A stretch of 64,000 bases of DNA from Marisa cornuarietis (lineage: Eukaryota > Mollusca > Gastropoda > Architaenioglossa > Ampullariidae): assembly GCA_004794655.1 (NCBI GenBank), contig SMMW01000568.1, forward strand, positions 186,001 through 250,000, in the 5' to 3' direction. Position numbers and translations under genes: made by a program. Positions within the stretch are counted from its first letter, which is position 1. Every line of letters begins with the position of its first letter. This document shows positions 1 to 11,506 of the stretch, in pieces. The notes under the pieces were generated by a model that did not search any database, was not told the DNA's origin, and was given only the letters and a program-made list of their open reading frames with translations.

Positions 1-547
1 TTTTCCCATCCTTCTATGGCGAAACTGCAAATAAGTTTCTAGTCAGTTGATATTTTATTTAAGTAAAAGCAGAATGAAATGGTTGTCCGCCCTCTTTTGT
101 GTACACTAAATTGCTAGGACCAACAAAACAGGAAAGCTACCTGGGAAATACAGTAAGGGACAGTGGCACTTCGTCTGCACTTAATACCGATTCAATCTCA
201 CGTCTCCTGCAAAAGGAAAAATGGATTTAATGGCACTCGACTTCATATTTACATGTATCCATGTGTATGCACATCTCTCTCACTCTGTCTCACACACACA
301 CACAAACACACACACATGAGCATACAAAGAGAAACAGATATGCACACAATATTGTTACAATGTATCATGCATTCATTTTCTAATGTCTTACTAACATCAA
401 CATTGCACATACCATGAACAAAGGCTTTACCTATGTGAACAACTACTGATGTAATTTATTGCAATCTCTATGACATGCCACACAAATAAATTTTCCTACA
501 AGTATTATACAATGACATGGTGAACATCACAGAATGTTTCAAAATAC

Positions 548-3500
548 TGGCCTTCGTCTCATGTTGGCCTCCACAAGGTTGAAGTGAGCCATCAGGCCTC
601 CATATGGCCGTCCTGGTGTACCCTCCACCATGTACTCTGCATACTCTGGGTGCCAAGCTGTGCGCTGTTCACTAAAATGTTTTTAAAAATACCATAAACA
701 GACCTAAAAGAAAAAATTACACCAACATAACAACGTCTTCAACTGAATCATTCAAAATATTTATTACCATGAAGTTCTAGCAATAAAATTACCATACACA
801 GCAACTTTGTTAAGCCATATGTTTTACGCATATAAAACTTGACCTTCTGACCTATCATCTCTAGCCCTCATTTCACCGTCATTGTACACTCTTTCTCCCT
901 GTCTCTCATTCACACTCTGTGCACCTCTACACATACCCATGCCCCATACATACATACCGACACTCCTATATGCATACATCTACATCCCACACACCTACAG
1001 GCACATATCTACACCCCACACATGCTATATCCACACTACTACAGCCCACAAATGCTATACCCACACTCCTACATGCACACCTCTACATCCCACGTGCTAT
1101 ACCCACACTCCTACATGCACACATCTACTGGCACATATTTACACTCCACACATGCTATATCCACACTCCTACACCCCACACATGCTATACCCACACTCCT
1201 ACATGCACACCTCTACATCCCACATGTGCTATACCCACACTCCTACATGCACACATCTTCGCCCCCCACACACTCTTAAATGCACATATCTACATCCCAA
1301 GACATGCTATACCCGCACTCTTACATGCACACATCTACACCCCACACACACTGTACCCATACTCTTACATGCACACATCTACACCCCACACACACGATAC
1401 CCTCTCTTATGTTCCCATGTCTACCCCTTCACACACACACACACATGTACTTTGGTTTTTTTTTCCCCATCTTCATGAGTTTCTACAGACTTGAGTACAA
1501 TAGCTAACATTAGCTCTGTTGCCCAAATCGAAATAGCCAATTTAGAGTACAGGAAAGCCTCATTATTAAGACCTCCCCTATTGCAACCCCCTCTAAGATA
1601 ACAGTTCAAAAATATTTTCACGGACGTATTTTGTTATGTAACGGTCATCTCTCTTACGACTACCTTCCCAATGCAACTAAGGAATTTTAAGAGAGATTCT
1701 TTGTCTACCATGTTTCACATGTACTGATTGATTGTTCTTTTCTAGAGAGTTAGTTCCCCTATAAATCTTCAACCACCTGCAACAATGGTGGGATCAGTAA
1801 GCATGACAAAGCAGAAGTTAAAAAGCCAAAGAAAAGCAATATCATATGGTTTTAAGTTCTTTACTTTGAACACCTAAATAAATGAACTTGAATTTACAGG
1901 CATTAGAAATCTGACTTTGGTGGATTTTTAATAACTCTTAATAAGAAAAAATCTCAAAAAACAAAAAGAAAAGAAAGAAAGCCGGACTGATAACCATTCC
2001 AAGACATTCAGCATAATGTGCATGACTGCCTTATTTTCTCCCTTTTTTTCTTTGATATCTGTTTAATTAACCCCCAACATGAACTTAGTCTGCAGAGAAA
2101 AGGCACTAGCTATCAATTCATATGCATCTTCAAGTGTTTAGAAAATATAAGTTTGAGCTAATACACCAAAATAATACCTCTATTTCTTTCTTCTTCTGTG
2201 CATTCACTTCATCAGTATACAAGCATGCCTTCGTTTATATTTACCTGAGGTACACTCACCTAGTACACTTCTCTTGCAGTTCCTTAAGTGCTTTTAAAAC
2301 TTCTGGTGCATGAAGTGCAAGTCTTACACGATGGTTATTATCATCAAACTTCACCAACTGGTACTCCACCTTTTAAACAAGAAATTACCACCTCTTATGA
2401 GCTTATGAGACATTAGACATAGACTGGGCTTCACAAGTTAGCACAGGATATAATCATGCATATAAGCTCATTTTTTTTAATACTGTTCACTCTCGCTAGT
2501 CAAAAAAAGTAAACACTGATGGCGCATTATTATTTTTTTCAAATTTAATAATAATCGCTCACTGTTCAAAATTAATAAACAGCAATACCTTTCCCGATCA
2601 AATAAGATTCATTTTCTTTAAATGAAATGTATATAAATTATATCTGCCTATAATTAAAACTGGAACCATGTTTTCTAGGTTTACGAAGTCATCATTTTTC
2701 TAACTTATCTTTAGGGCTCTAACTGATTAGATGACTATATTAAGATGACTAACTTAATTAACACAACCGCCTTTTATACCAGCATGTGTTTGCCTTGAAA
2801 TGAAACCATGACTGTGTTTAAATGACTGACGGCAGTTGCATAGAAAGATGCTCAGCTTTGGTGGGGGAGATGAATTGGTATTTTATGCTGAGCCAGCAAC
2901 TAAGGCCATATCACGGCAAAGCCCTGTAAACAGATGCCACATGCAGAGAAAGAACAGCATGTCCAAGACGAGAGCTGAACCCAGGACAGCCAACCTTCAC
3001 TGTATTGGTGACACGTGCTAACCGTTGCACCACCGGACCGCCTCTTAGCTTTGGGGGAGCGGGGGCAAACTCCATGCTGACAGTGAGCGACGTTCACAGG
3101 GAGGCTGGTTTGTCCCCTCCCCCCCTGGTTCTTACACCACTGGCTGTGGGTAAAGCACTAAATAAATATGTATAATATAGCTGAATGTTACACTTTAAAA
3201 AAATTGTGGCAATGTCTCTCATGGTCTTCCATTTTATGTCTAAGATAACAAGTAAATAAAACGATCAATGTATTCGCATGTTCAAGACAGCACTCTTTTG
3301 ACTCAAGCATGAGACGACTGCGGATTTTTTAATCCTATTCATCCATGTTTGATAACAAGGTAATAAACCTGAACTTTTACTAATTAGGGATAAGTTTCAG
3401 CCAAGTAAGGGTTATGCGAAATATGAATGTTATTCGTCCACTAAACTGGTTCAGCTGTTAATTTATAATTCAATGCTGAAAACATATAACGGAACTAAAC

Positions 3501-3696
3501 CCTTTTAAAGAATCGCAATGCAAATCCATGATCGAACGTTACCAACCTCATCGCCCCAGTACAGAACATCCTTTGTCCTGTCTTTTAGTTTGCGATAATG
3601 ATTGATGAACTGCTGGATGCCGTGTTTTCGGACGTGATCAGCGTATTGCTTTGTTTCTTCCCAGGAGAGAGGAGATCCTTCGGAAAGCAGACCCAT
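548..3696 (-). CDS. GCLC: Glutamate-cysteine ligase catalytic subunit, N-terminal three exons (partial)
   Basis: Catalyses ATP-dependent joining of glutamate and cysteine, the rate-limiting step of glutathione synthesis in the cytosol. Three exons read on the minus strand: 3547-3696 (ATG at 3694-3696), 2260-2369 and 548-671. All junctions are GT-AG and keep frame, giving the first 128 residues. Exon 1 begins [16 protein letters not shown] and ends WGDE. Exon 2 begins [11 protein letters not shown]. Exon 3 carries [14 protein letters not shown] and FNLVEANMR. These match the known metazoan GCLC N-terminus, including the EGTPGxPYGG signature. The remaining roughly 500 residues must lie left of base 1. 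The exon 3 donor after CCA (GTATTT) is inferred, because the family sequence shortly after NMR is not reached in frame. Intron 2 holds the CA-rich minisatellite; intron 1 holds a nested MITE/SINE. Identification is near certain; the exon 3 end is less sure. Confidence 0.94.
960..1430. repeat. CA-rich minisatellite
   Basis: Degenerate tandem copies of a roughly 40-60-base unit built from phrases such as acccacactcctacatgcacac and tctacatcccac, trailing into (CA)n. It lies in GCLC intron 2. The long open frames across it, rich in H, T and P, follow from the repeat and are not genes. Confidence 0.8.
2833..3142. mobile_element. MITE with CAGTGGCRTAGGAA-type ends, interrupted by a SINE
   Basis: The left end reads CAGTTGCATAGAAAGATGCT and the right end GGTTCTTACACCACTG, inverted relatives of each other. 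Together with 3055-3142 it matches the cleaner copy at 34727-34864, including the shared stretch around ctccatgctgacartgarcgacgttcac. The element is split by a SINE at 2862-3046. The ends look like hAT-superfamily ends, but the class is inference. Confidence 0.7.
2862..3046 (-). mobile_element. tRNA-derived SINE inserted in a MITE
   Basis: Same family as the copies at 8847, 25548, 29629 and 45577, read in reverse. It is flanked by the 8-base duplication AGCTTTGG (2854-2861 and 3047-3054), which lies inside the MITE. Removing the SINE and one duplication restores the MITE arrangement seen at 34727. Confidence 0.8.
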
Positions 3697-3972
3697 GTCA
3701 ACAGAACCCGCGAGCTGAGGAAGTTGCCGTCTGCTTCGAAAATGGCGTCTGCTGTTAATGTGTATTATATAACGAACTTCACCTACGATACTGAAAAAAG
3801 CAAGTAAGTACCGCAACTACGGCTTTATAAACTCTTAAGACTTAAAATAACTACTGTCTTTCAGTTATCCTAGTTTTCTCTTTTTAGCAACCCGGCGAAA
3901 AAGCTCCGTCACTTTTGTTTACGCGATGTGCGCGTGCGCAGATTGCGGGAAAGCACCTTCCGATGACACAGC
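3697..3972 (-). promoter_or_regulatory. GCLC 5' flank with TATA-like, NRF1-like and ARE-like motifs
   Basis: Read on the minus strand, TATATAA lies at 3765-3771, about 70 bases before the GCLC start codon. A palindrome TGCGCGTGCGCA at 3929-3940 differs by one base from the NRF1 site. ATGACACAGC at 3963-3972 fits the antioxidant response element RTGACNNNGC bound by Nrf2/CncC with small Maf proteins. GCLC is a classic Nrf2 target in animals, so the ARE match is plausible, but binding is inference from motif and position only. Confidence 0.5.
3742..3966 (+). CDS. Candidate divergent small gene, head-to-head with GCLC
   Basis: On the plus strand, aaaATGg (3742) has a strong start context and opens a 62-base exon ending in a good donor (3803, then GTAAGT). 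An acceptor after a pyrimidine tract at 3886-3887 would join a second exon 3888-3966 in frame, for a 46-residue basic product beginning MASAVNVYYITNFTYDTEKS. An alternative acceptor a few bases upstream (ctttcag) opens a slightly longer frame with several cysteines. I recognise no family. The two start codons are only 45 bp apart, so transcripts would overlap or have very short leaders. It may instead be the first exon of a longer divergent gene, or chance. Confidence 0.28.
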
Positions 3973-4848
3973 GCTTTTTTGTCGAACGACGTGCCTGTGA
4001 AAATCCGGGACAGTTCAACTGCTCGCCGATTATTCTATAGATATCAACGCCCCCGCCCAGCTTACAGAACACTTACAAAATTAGAACATATAACATCATT
4101 TTATAAATCCGATCATTAACGAGTTCGTAAATCATGTGTTATTTACCCGTGCGTATGTGGGTTGGGGGCGAAGGGTACCAGTTCTCACCTTTCATAAAAT
4201 AATAGATTAGTGACACTTCTCATTTTATTCTGTTTCATATGAATAGTCGCTAATGTTATTTCTTTTGTTGCCTTGCATGGTGACGAAGGGAATTAATTTT
4301 TAAAACATATCACCGTGAGCCATGAGTTTAAATGCTTCTAAATAGTATAGCTTATTTCATAATCACAAATATATATAAATACTTTCAAGAAGTATAGATA
4401 AGGGAGAACGTGACCCCATTTATAACCCTCCGTAAGTACCAAATTCTGACCGGAATATCTAGTGACCTACCGGTGAAAGCCCACTTTCTGAATGCCTTTT
4501 TTTTTTTGCAACCGGAGAAAATCACGGACGTGTATGAATACAAGTCCGTGGAGAAAATGGCATGTGACATCCTTTTTCAAATGCTTCGTGACTAAAGGGA
4601 TTGGTAACAAAACACAACGCACAAATTCATGCAAAGGCGCATATTGTGTTTATGTGGTGAAAGGCATAAATATGATGGAATTCTGATCAAGCTGATATCA
4701 TGCTGCGTTTATATGGGGTTTATTGCACGTGCAATGTCACACATATACACGCACCCCTATGTGAGAGAGAGAGAGGGAGAGAGAAGAATCTATAGAAATC
4801 GGACGTGTGACTAGTGACGAAGATATTTTGCCTGCGTGATATCCGCAG

Positions 4849-4934
4849 TTTAGTAAGGACACTGGAAAACTTTCCGTGAACAGCCCTCTGGGCGACAGGT
4901 CAAAGTTCAGAATCCGAAAAAAAGTGTACAACAG
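4849..4934 (+). other. Orphan exon-like block
   Basis: An open segment bounded by an acceptor-like ccgcag and a strong donor (AACAG|GTACGT). It encodes 28 codons starting FSKDTGKLSVNSPLGDRSKF and ending IRKKVYN. Composition looks coding, but I recognise no family and found no convincing partner exons nearby. It could belong to the candidate gene starting at 3742, be a relic, or be chance. Confidence 0.22.
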
Positions 4935-5939
4935 GTACGTACTCAGGTAACTCCTCGGACACCCGTACTTACAAATAAGCAGGCCCGGGTTCTACTATTT
5001 GGCGAACTATATATATATATATAGGCAGTTACCTTGGACCCACGCTCAGTATGTGGCGCCATGAGGGTTTTTTGTATTCTTCTCGATGTAGCTATACAAT
5101 TTAAATAACGTTATAATTGTAGTATAGTGAACGTGGAAACTAGTTTGTTTCGTCATTGTTATTGTGTGCAAGAGATTTTGTGGTGTTTGGAAGTGTTTCT
5201 GGGATGTTTGATGTACATAGGTAAAAATGTGACTAACTGATTATGCGTATGTTTTCCGACTTACGTGCAAGATCGACTTTAAAGACGTCATGTCAGAGTT
5301 TCAGGAACGTAACTCGTTTGTAAACCGGAGACCACCTGCAATCTCCTGTTTTTTTGGAGAATCGCAAAACAGTTCAGCCCCACTGACCTGTGGATTGGCC
5401 TGGAGGTGGGGGAGGGGGCACTGAACGGATGCAGCTGCTGACAGTTTCCACCCACAGTCTTTGCTGAGCGGCAGTAAGGTCAGGGACAGAAAAGGTCTGT
5501 CCACTCTAGTGAGAATGCAATAGTTCACCAAAGTTTCACTCACCCAGTCACACACTTTTGTCGTGGAATACTGTAAGCATCATTTGTTAATAAAACTACA
5601 CGATTCCCACCTGAATGTGAATGATTCTTTCTTTTATGACATTTTTACCTTGGTATATTTTGCAATATATGTATGTATATTGATGCATGTTCACATTTGC
5701 TTTTACATACTTTCTCGCACATACAAACATTTATATATATATATATATTTTGTGTGAGAGAGACCGAGACTTTGACTGGTCATGAGCGACTGGAAAATTC
5801 ATCTAGCAATAGTGAGTGGGTACCCTGTAGCATGAGCTTCACCTTTCGTACACAGCAGTATGCAAATTCGCTACAATTACATTCATTGTAGTCATACGAC
5901 CTGTACTCTTTTAACCTGCTTGTAAAGTTTCATCGTCCT

Positions 5940-6075
5940 AGTGATACGCAAGTCTTTTCTAATGACAGAGTAAAGTTCGGCGCTAGATCCTATTTCTCAA
6001 TATGTGGGGCAATCCCCCTCTGTTCTCACAACAAAACACACCTGCGATCTTCATCATGCACAGAAAGAGGCACTA
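5940..6075. repeat. Dispersed repeat family R3, diverged copy
   Basis: Shares phrases such as tatttctcaa and tcatcatgcacagaaagag with segments near 15365-15515 and 17535-17790. Those in turn resemble 35875-36145 and 55968-56255. The type is unknown. Confidence 0.4.
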
Positions 6076-6300
6076 GCATTGAACAAGGATATGTTTACAT
6101 TGCGAATGCTTTAGCCAGTGTGAGAAGTGGGAGGATATGTTAATTAGGCGTTATCTGTGTATAAGTGTGTCGTCGAGGGTTTGAAGTTTTTCTGTGGTTG
6201 GTAATATTTGTAGTCGTGTATATCGTGAAAAGAAGGGTTATCCTTTTTGCGGAGATCAGCTGACCAGTCATTAGGAAAAAATAAAACTTCACCCCATTAG

Positions 6301-6301
<1 letters not shown>

Positions 6302-6361
<60 letters not shown>
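6302..6361. repeat. (GT)n microsatellite
   Basis: About 30 uninterrupted GT units, directly abutting the tail side of a reversed SINE copy. Confidence 0.95.
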
Positions 6362-6370
6362 GGGGAGGAG

Positions 6371-6541
6371 GGAAGAATGGTATTTTACGCTGCGCCAGCA
6401 AGGTTCACGGCAAAGTAGTTGCCTGTGTGAACAGGTGGCATTTGCAAAGAAAGAACAGCGTATCCAAGACGATATCTGAACCCTAGCCAGCACTCACTGT
6501 ATTGTGACATACACTAACCGTTGTGCCATCAGACTGCCTAC
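6371..6541 (-). mobile_element. tRNA-derived SINE, degraded copy
   Basis: Reverse copy of the SINE family: ttttacgctgcgccagca, then agaaagaacagcgtatccaagac, ending in cactgtattg and aaccgttgtgcc. It carries several internal deletions compared with 8847-9034. Confidence 0.75.
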
Positions 6542-7153
6542 CCGTGAAATATATATATTGAAATATATATATTGAAATATATATAATATATATATTTATT
6601 AAAATGTATATTACACTTCAATGAAAGGAACCACGCCGAAGAAATACGTGATTTGGTAAATTTTATTATCCCAGGCAGTGGCAGCAAAGAACAACACAAT
6701 GCTTCTAGAAATAGATACACAAAATTAGGTTCTAAAATTAGATCACTTGTTCCAGAATATCGGTACATAAAATCCACTCCCGAAATCAAATCCTACAGAT
6801 GAATGCCATTATGTAAATGAAGGCAACTATTGAGTAACCTTTTAGGTATCAGTCTACTTCCAAATATCATTCTGTGATTTCATACCTGTGTATTTATTAT
6901 ATATGTATCGAGGCTCCTGCCTTCAGCATTAACTTTATGCGTATTTGCAGTTCTTTACAGACTGTTTATTTCCTACCTGAATGTGAATGATTCTTTTATG
7001 ACACACATACATCATATATTTATATATATATGTGTGTTCTATTGTTCTTACATGAATATAGAGAATTGATTTTGATGAATATTTCTTGCATACATACATA
7101 CGCACGCATGTGTGAATGAGTGTTTGTGTGCGCCTAGAATTGCTATTACAAGA

Positions 7154-7155
<2 letters not shown>

Positions 7156-7199
<44 letters not shown>
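7156..7199. repeat. (TTA)n microsatellite
   Basis: About 14 TTA units. The asparagine-run reading frame across it on the minus strand is a by-product of the repeat. Confidence 0.95.
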
Positions 7200-7200
<1 letters not shown>

Positions 7201-8167
7201 ACACATTTACAGAGGCCGTGGGTAGATAGGCCGAGAGAAATGAAAGAGGGAGAGAGGAGAGGAGAAGATGGAGAAGAAGAACAAGGGTTCGGATGCACGA
7301 ATATGAGCAGACGACATGTCCCAGCAAACTTTTCCTTGTCCAGACAGCGCGCTGGCAGTAAAATGCTGAAGGGGTGGAACGTATAATTTATCCAGTGAGT
7401 TCTACCCGGTCATTAGTGCAGGTAACGTGTTTCACCCTGACAATAGTTCCTCAAATTAGTCTAAATAATGAGTTTTATCCCAACATTAGTGAAGACGAAG
7501 TGTTTGCTGGCTGATCGTTAGTGCAGATAATGACACATACACTGTTTGAAGAGGATCAAACAATTGTGTTCGTCACGAGTCACCACGGAGTTAGATACAA
7601 TATATATATATATAGCGCACTCACATATAACTCCGTGCGAGTCACCGAATAAGACGTCTGTCGCGTTCCTGTTGGCTGAATTATTGATGACTTGATAGAA
7701 GAGTGTTGTCACCGTCTGGTGATTCAGCAGTTTATTGTGGGTCGGTGGGTTAGTATGGGCGACGGAGTAAACAAGAGTATCTAGACCGTCACCCCGGTGG
7801 AAACATTTCATCACAGAGAAGTACGTGTGTCACATGACGAAATCTGTACCCAGGACTACAGGATATTTGCGTTACTGGCGGTAAGTGAGCGTTTACCATT
7901 TGCGCTACCGGGGGACGCCACTCATTACCAGCCCTGGATGTTATGCTTCAACTACCCAGGCCACATGCTTTGTACAGAAGTCTGTGACCCAAGATATTTC
8001 CGCACCATGAACCACCTGGGAATAATACAAGTTCTCAGTTATCCGGATTACACATGCCGTTGACTTGGCAAATACGTCTAGAAATTATGAAAATCTGCAA
8101 GACGTGGTGTTTGCCAGCATAGCTACGTGTGCCTGTCGGCAAACACATGTCCTTGTCAGTTAGATGC

Positions 8168-9993
8168 TCAGCAGTTGCAAATGCCACCTGAGGAAACAGG
8201 ATGTCCCTCAGGAAGAGCCGTGGGTCGAAAGCTGGCATCGTCTTCATTCTGGGTATTCTTGAGAGGTTCAAATACCTCCATCAGGTCGACGACAAGATCA
8301 ATGAAAAGCTTGTCGAGGTTTTCCGCCGTCTTGGCGCTCGTTTCGATGTGCATCATGCCAGTGGATTCAGCAAAAGCTCTGCCACTGTCTGCCGGCACCT
8401 CGCGGCTGGACACTAAGTCACACTTGTTGCCGACCAGCACTCTTCGCACCTGTAACCAAAAAAACGTGACGTGTCTTAAAATTGGTGCAGCTGCACTGAC
8501 GTCATTTCAGAGTTTCCTGTTTTAATGCTGCTCACTCAAACACGTAAATCAACTTTCTAAGCTGAAATATTTATACCAAAATCCTAAGATCACATGCTGA
8601 GACCTCTTATCCACCACTGACAAACCTAGCAGCAGGACCGACAACTTGCATAAGGAATTTATTCCATAGAGCATTTTGGTAGCTACTTTGTCACTAGTAA
8701 AACAAGTAAATAATAACTATCTTTTTTCCATATTTTAAACATGGAAGGAGAAGAAGAAAATGCTCGTTTTACACTTTTGTCCTCTCCCTAAGAAGGGATG
8801 AATATGCTAAACCTCTAGACTGCTGCTATAACAACAAGTATAAAAAAGGGGAGGGGACTTGGTGTTTTACGCCAAGCCAGCAACTAAGGCTATATCACGG
8901 CAAGGCAGTCAACCCAGTAAACAGATGCCACATACAGAGAAAGAACAGCGTGCGTGAGACGAAAGCTGAACCGCGGACAGCCAACCTTCACTGTATTGGT
9001 GACAGGTACTAAACGTTGCGCCACCGGGGTGCCTCATGAATTATAAAGGGAACGGGTCCACCTTCGCAAAGAATTGTCATGGTTACTCACTCGCAGCTTA
9101 ATCTAACCTTGCTTCCGGCGTAGCTATCGACGTCACTGAGCCACTTGTGCTGCACACTCAGATACGTGTCTGAGTCAGTGACGTCATACACCAGAATCAC
9201 GCTGTTGGCGTTGCGATAGAACGTAGAGACGATGTGTTTGAAGCGCTCCTGTCCAGCCGTGTCCCAGATCTGCAGCTTAATTCTCTTCCCTGAAAGTCAG
9301 AGACATGATTGCCACACTGATAATAATTATTGTTTTGTAAACACCACCTCATTGTATAGTGATAAAGAACAACCGACGTCGATTAACGACAAAGGCATTA
9401 TTCTACTAACATTGTTAGCATCTTCAGTTTCCTCCACTAAGAAGGATAGATAATAATATAACGCATTTATATAGCACATTTCCCCAGCATCAAAGTTGGA
9501 ATTAAAACGTTTTCTAAGTAAGAGGAAGAGGTTTACAAAACAAGCTGATTTACAATAGACTTTTATGTATCCACGAGGACAATTCCAGGTAGATTTATTT
9601 TCATCGGCACGCACAGTCATGAGTTGAATGTCTAGATAATTGTTTCCCTCTGTTTTTCCCCTTTTCTTTGTCACCGATGCAAATCAGACAATCACATACA
9701 GCGAACAAGCGCACGCATGCACGCAGGCGCGTACATACATTCATAAAAGCACGCACAGAGGGGAGTGTAGGGACAGAGGGGAATGTAGGGAGGAGGGAGC
9801 CTACTACGTAAAGTTGCGTCTTACCGTTAATAACGACTGTTCGAATCTTGAAGTCAACTCCGATGGTGCTGATGTAGGTTTCGCTAAACACCTGGTCCAC
9901 GTACCGCAAGAGCAAGCTTGTTTTGCCGACACCTGAGTCGCCGACAATCACCAGCTTAAACAGATAGTCCAAGTGGTCGTCCTCGTTCGCCAT
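8168..9993 (-). CDS. Rab family small GTPase (Rab1/8/35-like)
   Basis: Membrane-traffic GTPase on vesicle or organelle membranes. Three exons: 9825-9993 (ATG 9991-9993), 9108-9289 and 8168-8449. All junctions are GT-AG in frame, giving 210 residues. Visible motifs are the P-loop GDSGVGKT (18-25), switch I TIGVDFKI, switch [11 protein letters not shown] (65-73), NKCD (125-128), ETSAK (153-157) and the C-terminal double cysteine CNC for geranylgeranylation. All residues needed for GTP binding and hydrolysis, including the switch II Gln, are present. The N-terminus [20 protein letters not shown] places it near Rab1, Rab8 and Rab35. Switch II onward ([20 protein letters not shown]) and the C-terminal half diverge from all three, so I do not assign an orthologue. 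A (GT)n tract lies 60 bases before the start codon. Confidence 0.93.
8847..9034 (-). mobile_element. tRNA-derived SINE in Rab intron 2
   Basis: Reverse copy with gccaagccagcaactaaggc, agaaagaacagcgtg and cttcactgtattggtgacag, ending in the complement of the A box (cgttgcgcca). It lies within the intron between exons 8168-8449 and 9108-9289. I could not define a convincing target duplication. Confidence 0.85.
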
Positions 9994-10053
9994 CCTTGAC
10001 TTTAAAGGTTTGAAGGCTAACTGTCGTAAAGTAACGTGGAGGTTAAACATATC

Positions 10054-10054
<1 letters not shown>

Positions 10055-10107
<53 letters not shown>

Positions 10108-10120
10108 CGTGCGTGCGCGC
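10055..10120. repeat. (GT)n/(GC)n microsatellite just upstream of the Rab start
   Basis: GT run grading into GTGC and GCGC, ending in a G-rich stretch. It lies about 60-130 bases upstream of the Rab start codon, so it is in the 5' UTR or proximal promoter. Confidence 0.9.
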
Positions 10121-10396
10121 GCGGGAGGGGGGACGCTGTTGTACAAGCATTAAGCAAACGTGCAGATTTATGAAGGCGAGAAAGAGAGAGAGAGAGATCA
10201 ACGGCTGCCAACTGTAGTGCAGGAAGGATGTCTGCAGTGATTTCTAAAAGCGTGTCCGTTTGTTATCGCACTAAAACTGACCCGACCGTCCCATCAGCGT
10301 TGAATATCCTTATACGCAGCCATTAATACAGTGTGGTAAGTTTCTACATGTACAGTCTTACTCTTTCTTCCCCCTTCTCAAACCTCATCTCGATCT

Positions 10397-10399
<3 letters not shown>

Positions 10400-10454
<55 letters not shown>
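10400..10454. repeat. (CA)n microsatellite
   Basis: About 27 CA units, in opposite orientation to the GT run at 10055 and 300 bases from it. Confidence 0.95.
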
Positions 10455-10457
<3 letters not shown>

Positions 10458-11506
10458 AGCTTACACGTACACAAAGAAGATAGACATACCTTTTAGTTTG
10501 AATGTCATCTACTCAGTGAAAACATGTTGCCTAGACGGTGTGTGTGTGTGTGTGTTGATCATATAAATCCAATTGTAAATCAATATAAAGCTATTGTGTA
10601 CTGAATACTTACAGAGAATCTTGGCTGTGATAATGTTAATAGTCAGTCTGGTTGATAATTCTGGATGCTACGCTTTACACACAACGGCGCAGTTAATTGA
10701 CAGCCAGAGATGGCACTGTTCCCCTGCTAGACGTTTACAAAACAACCGCCTACAGTTGTCCTGTATCTGGTTGTGCTTGGTTATACACAAGTCACGGCAT
10801 CCTCTGCCGTTTATATACAATTGCGTCTGCTGATCTATGCGATGACATGGCAGATGTGACACTTATGGTGCAGCTGAGAATGTCTTCCTTCTGACTAACT
10901 GTGAAAAAAGAATTCAATAGATTAAAGGTACTAAATTCGCTTGTAAATTTTTGAGAAAGTTTCTAATTTTAGAACTTTACGTCAGTGACCACGCGTTCCT
11001 AGTGACGGCGTCGTAAAGGGAAGTCACTTCGGCAAGACAATTCGCAACATTATCCTTGGTCAGCTCCCTTGTTCGGTTTTCTGTTGGCCATGTGTGTGTC
11101 CATGCGTGCGCGCGTGCATGAGTGTATGAGTACTTCTGTGCTTTCTGAACCCACTATAGTATTTCCTTTCGTTGTCTTTGTAGATTACTTTCATATATTT
11201 ATGTCAATCAACCACATACAGCATTCGTATGTATTTAAGTCATAAAATGCGTAAAGCCATTGGCTTAATTGCTATTTTATGTTATGTGCAAAAAAAATAT
11301 ATATAACATTTCTCACGTTTTTATCATAAAACAATACCGAAAGATTCTATTTTCGCTGATCTCGCAAGTAATTCTATACAATATATAGCAACTAGGGCTG
11401 CAAGTAGGGTTCACGGAGGGGTTGCTGTATTAGAAGACAGCCGTGGTAACTGGGTCGATTCAGCAAGAAATATTTAAAAGGATCATTGCACTTTTTTAAT
11501 AGCCCA

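Larger units (their letters stand above)
3973..8167. other. Intergenic region between GCLC and the Rab gene
   Basis: No full gene recognised. It contains AT-rich DNA, short (TA)n tracts, a (GT)n tract, a (TTA)n tract, one degraded SINE, and a member of a dispersed repeat near 5940-6075. A coding-looking block at 4849-4934 is listed separately. TTTATT at 7731-7736 could be a minus-strand AATAAA signal for the Rab transcript, about 430 bases past its stop. Confidence 0.6.

Noticed and set aside
468..656. Alternative minus-strand frame over GCLC exon 3 that reads on past the inferred donor
   Set aside because: It is out of frame with the conserved [10 protein letters not shown] segment; the apparent similarity after the donor (KASIL) is short and could be chance.
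882..1507. Several long His/Thr/Pro-rich open frames in overlapping phases
   Set aside because: All frames are open because of the CA-rich minisatellite; composition follows the repeat, and the region is a GCLC intron.
7797..8063. 88-codon plus-strand frame next to the Rab gene
   Set aside because: No recognisable domain, no splice or promoter support, antisense to the probable Rab 3' UTR.
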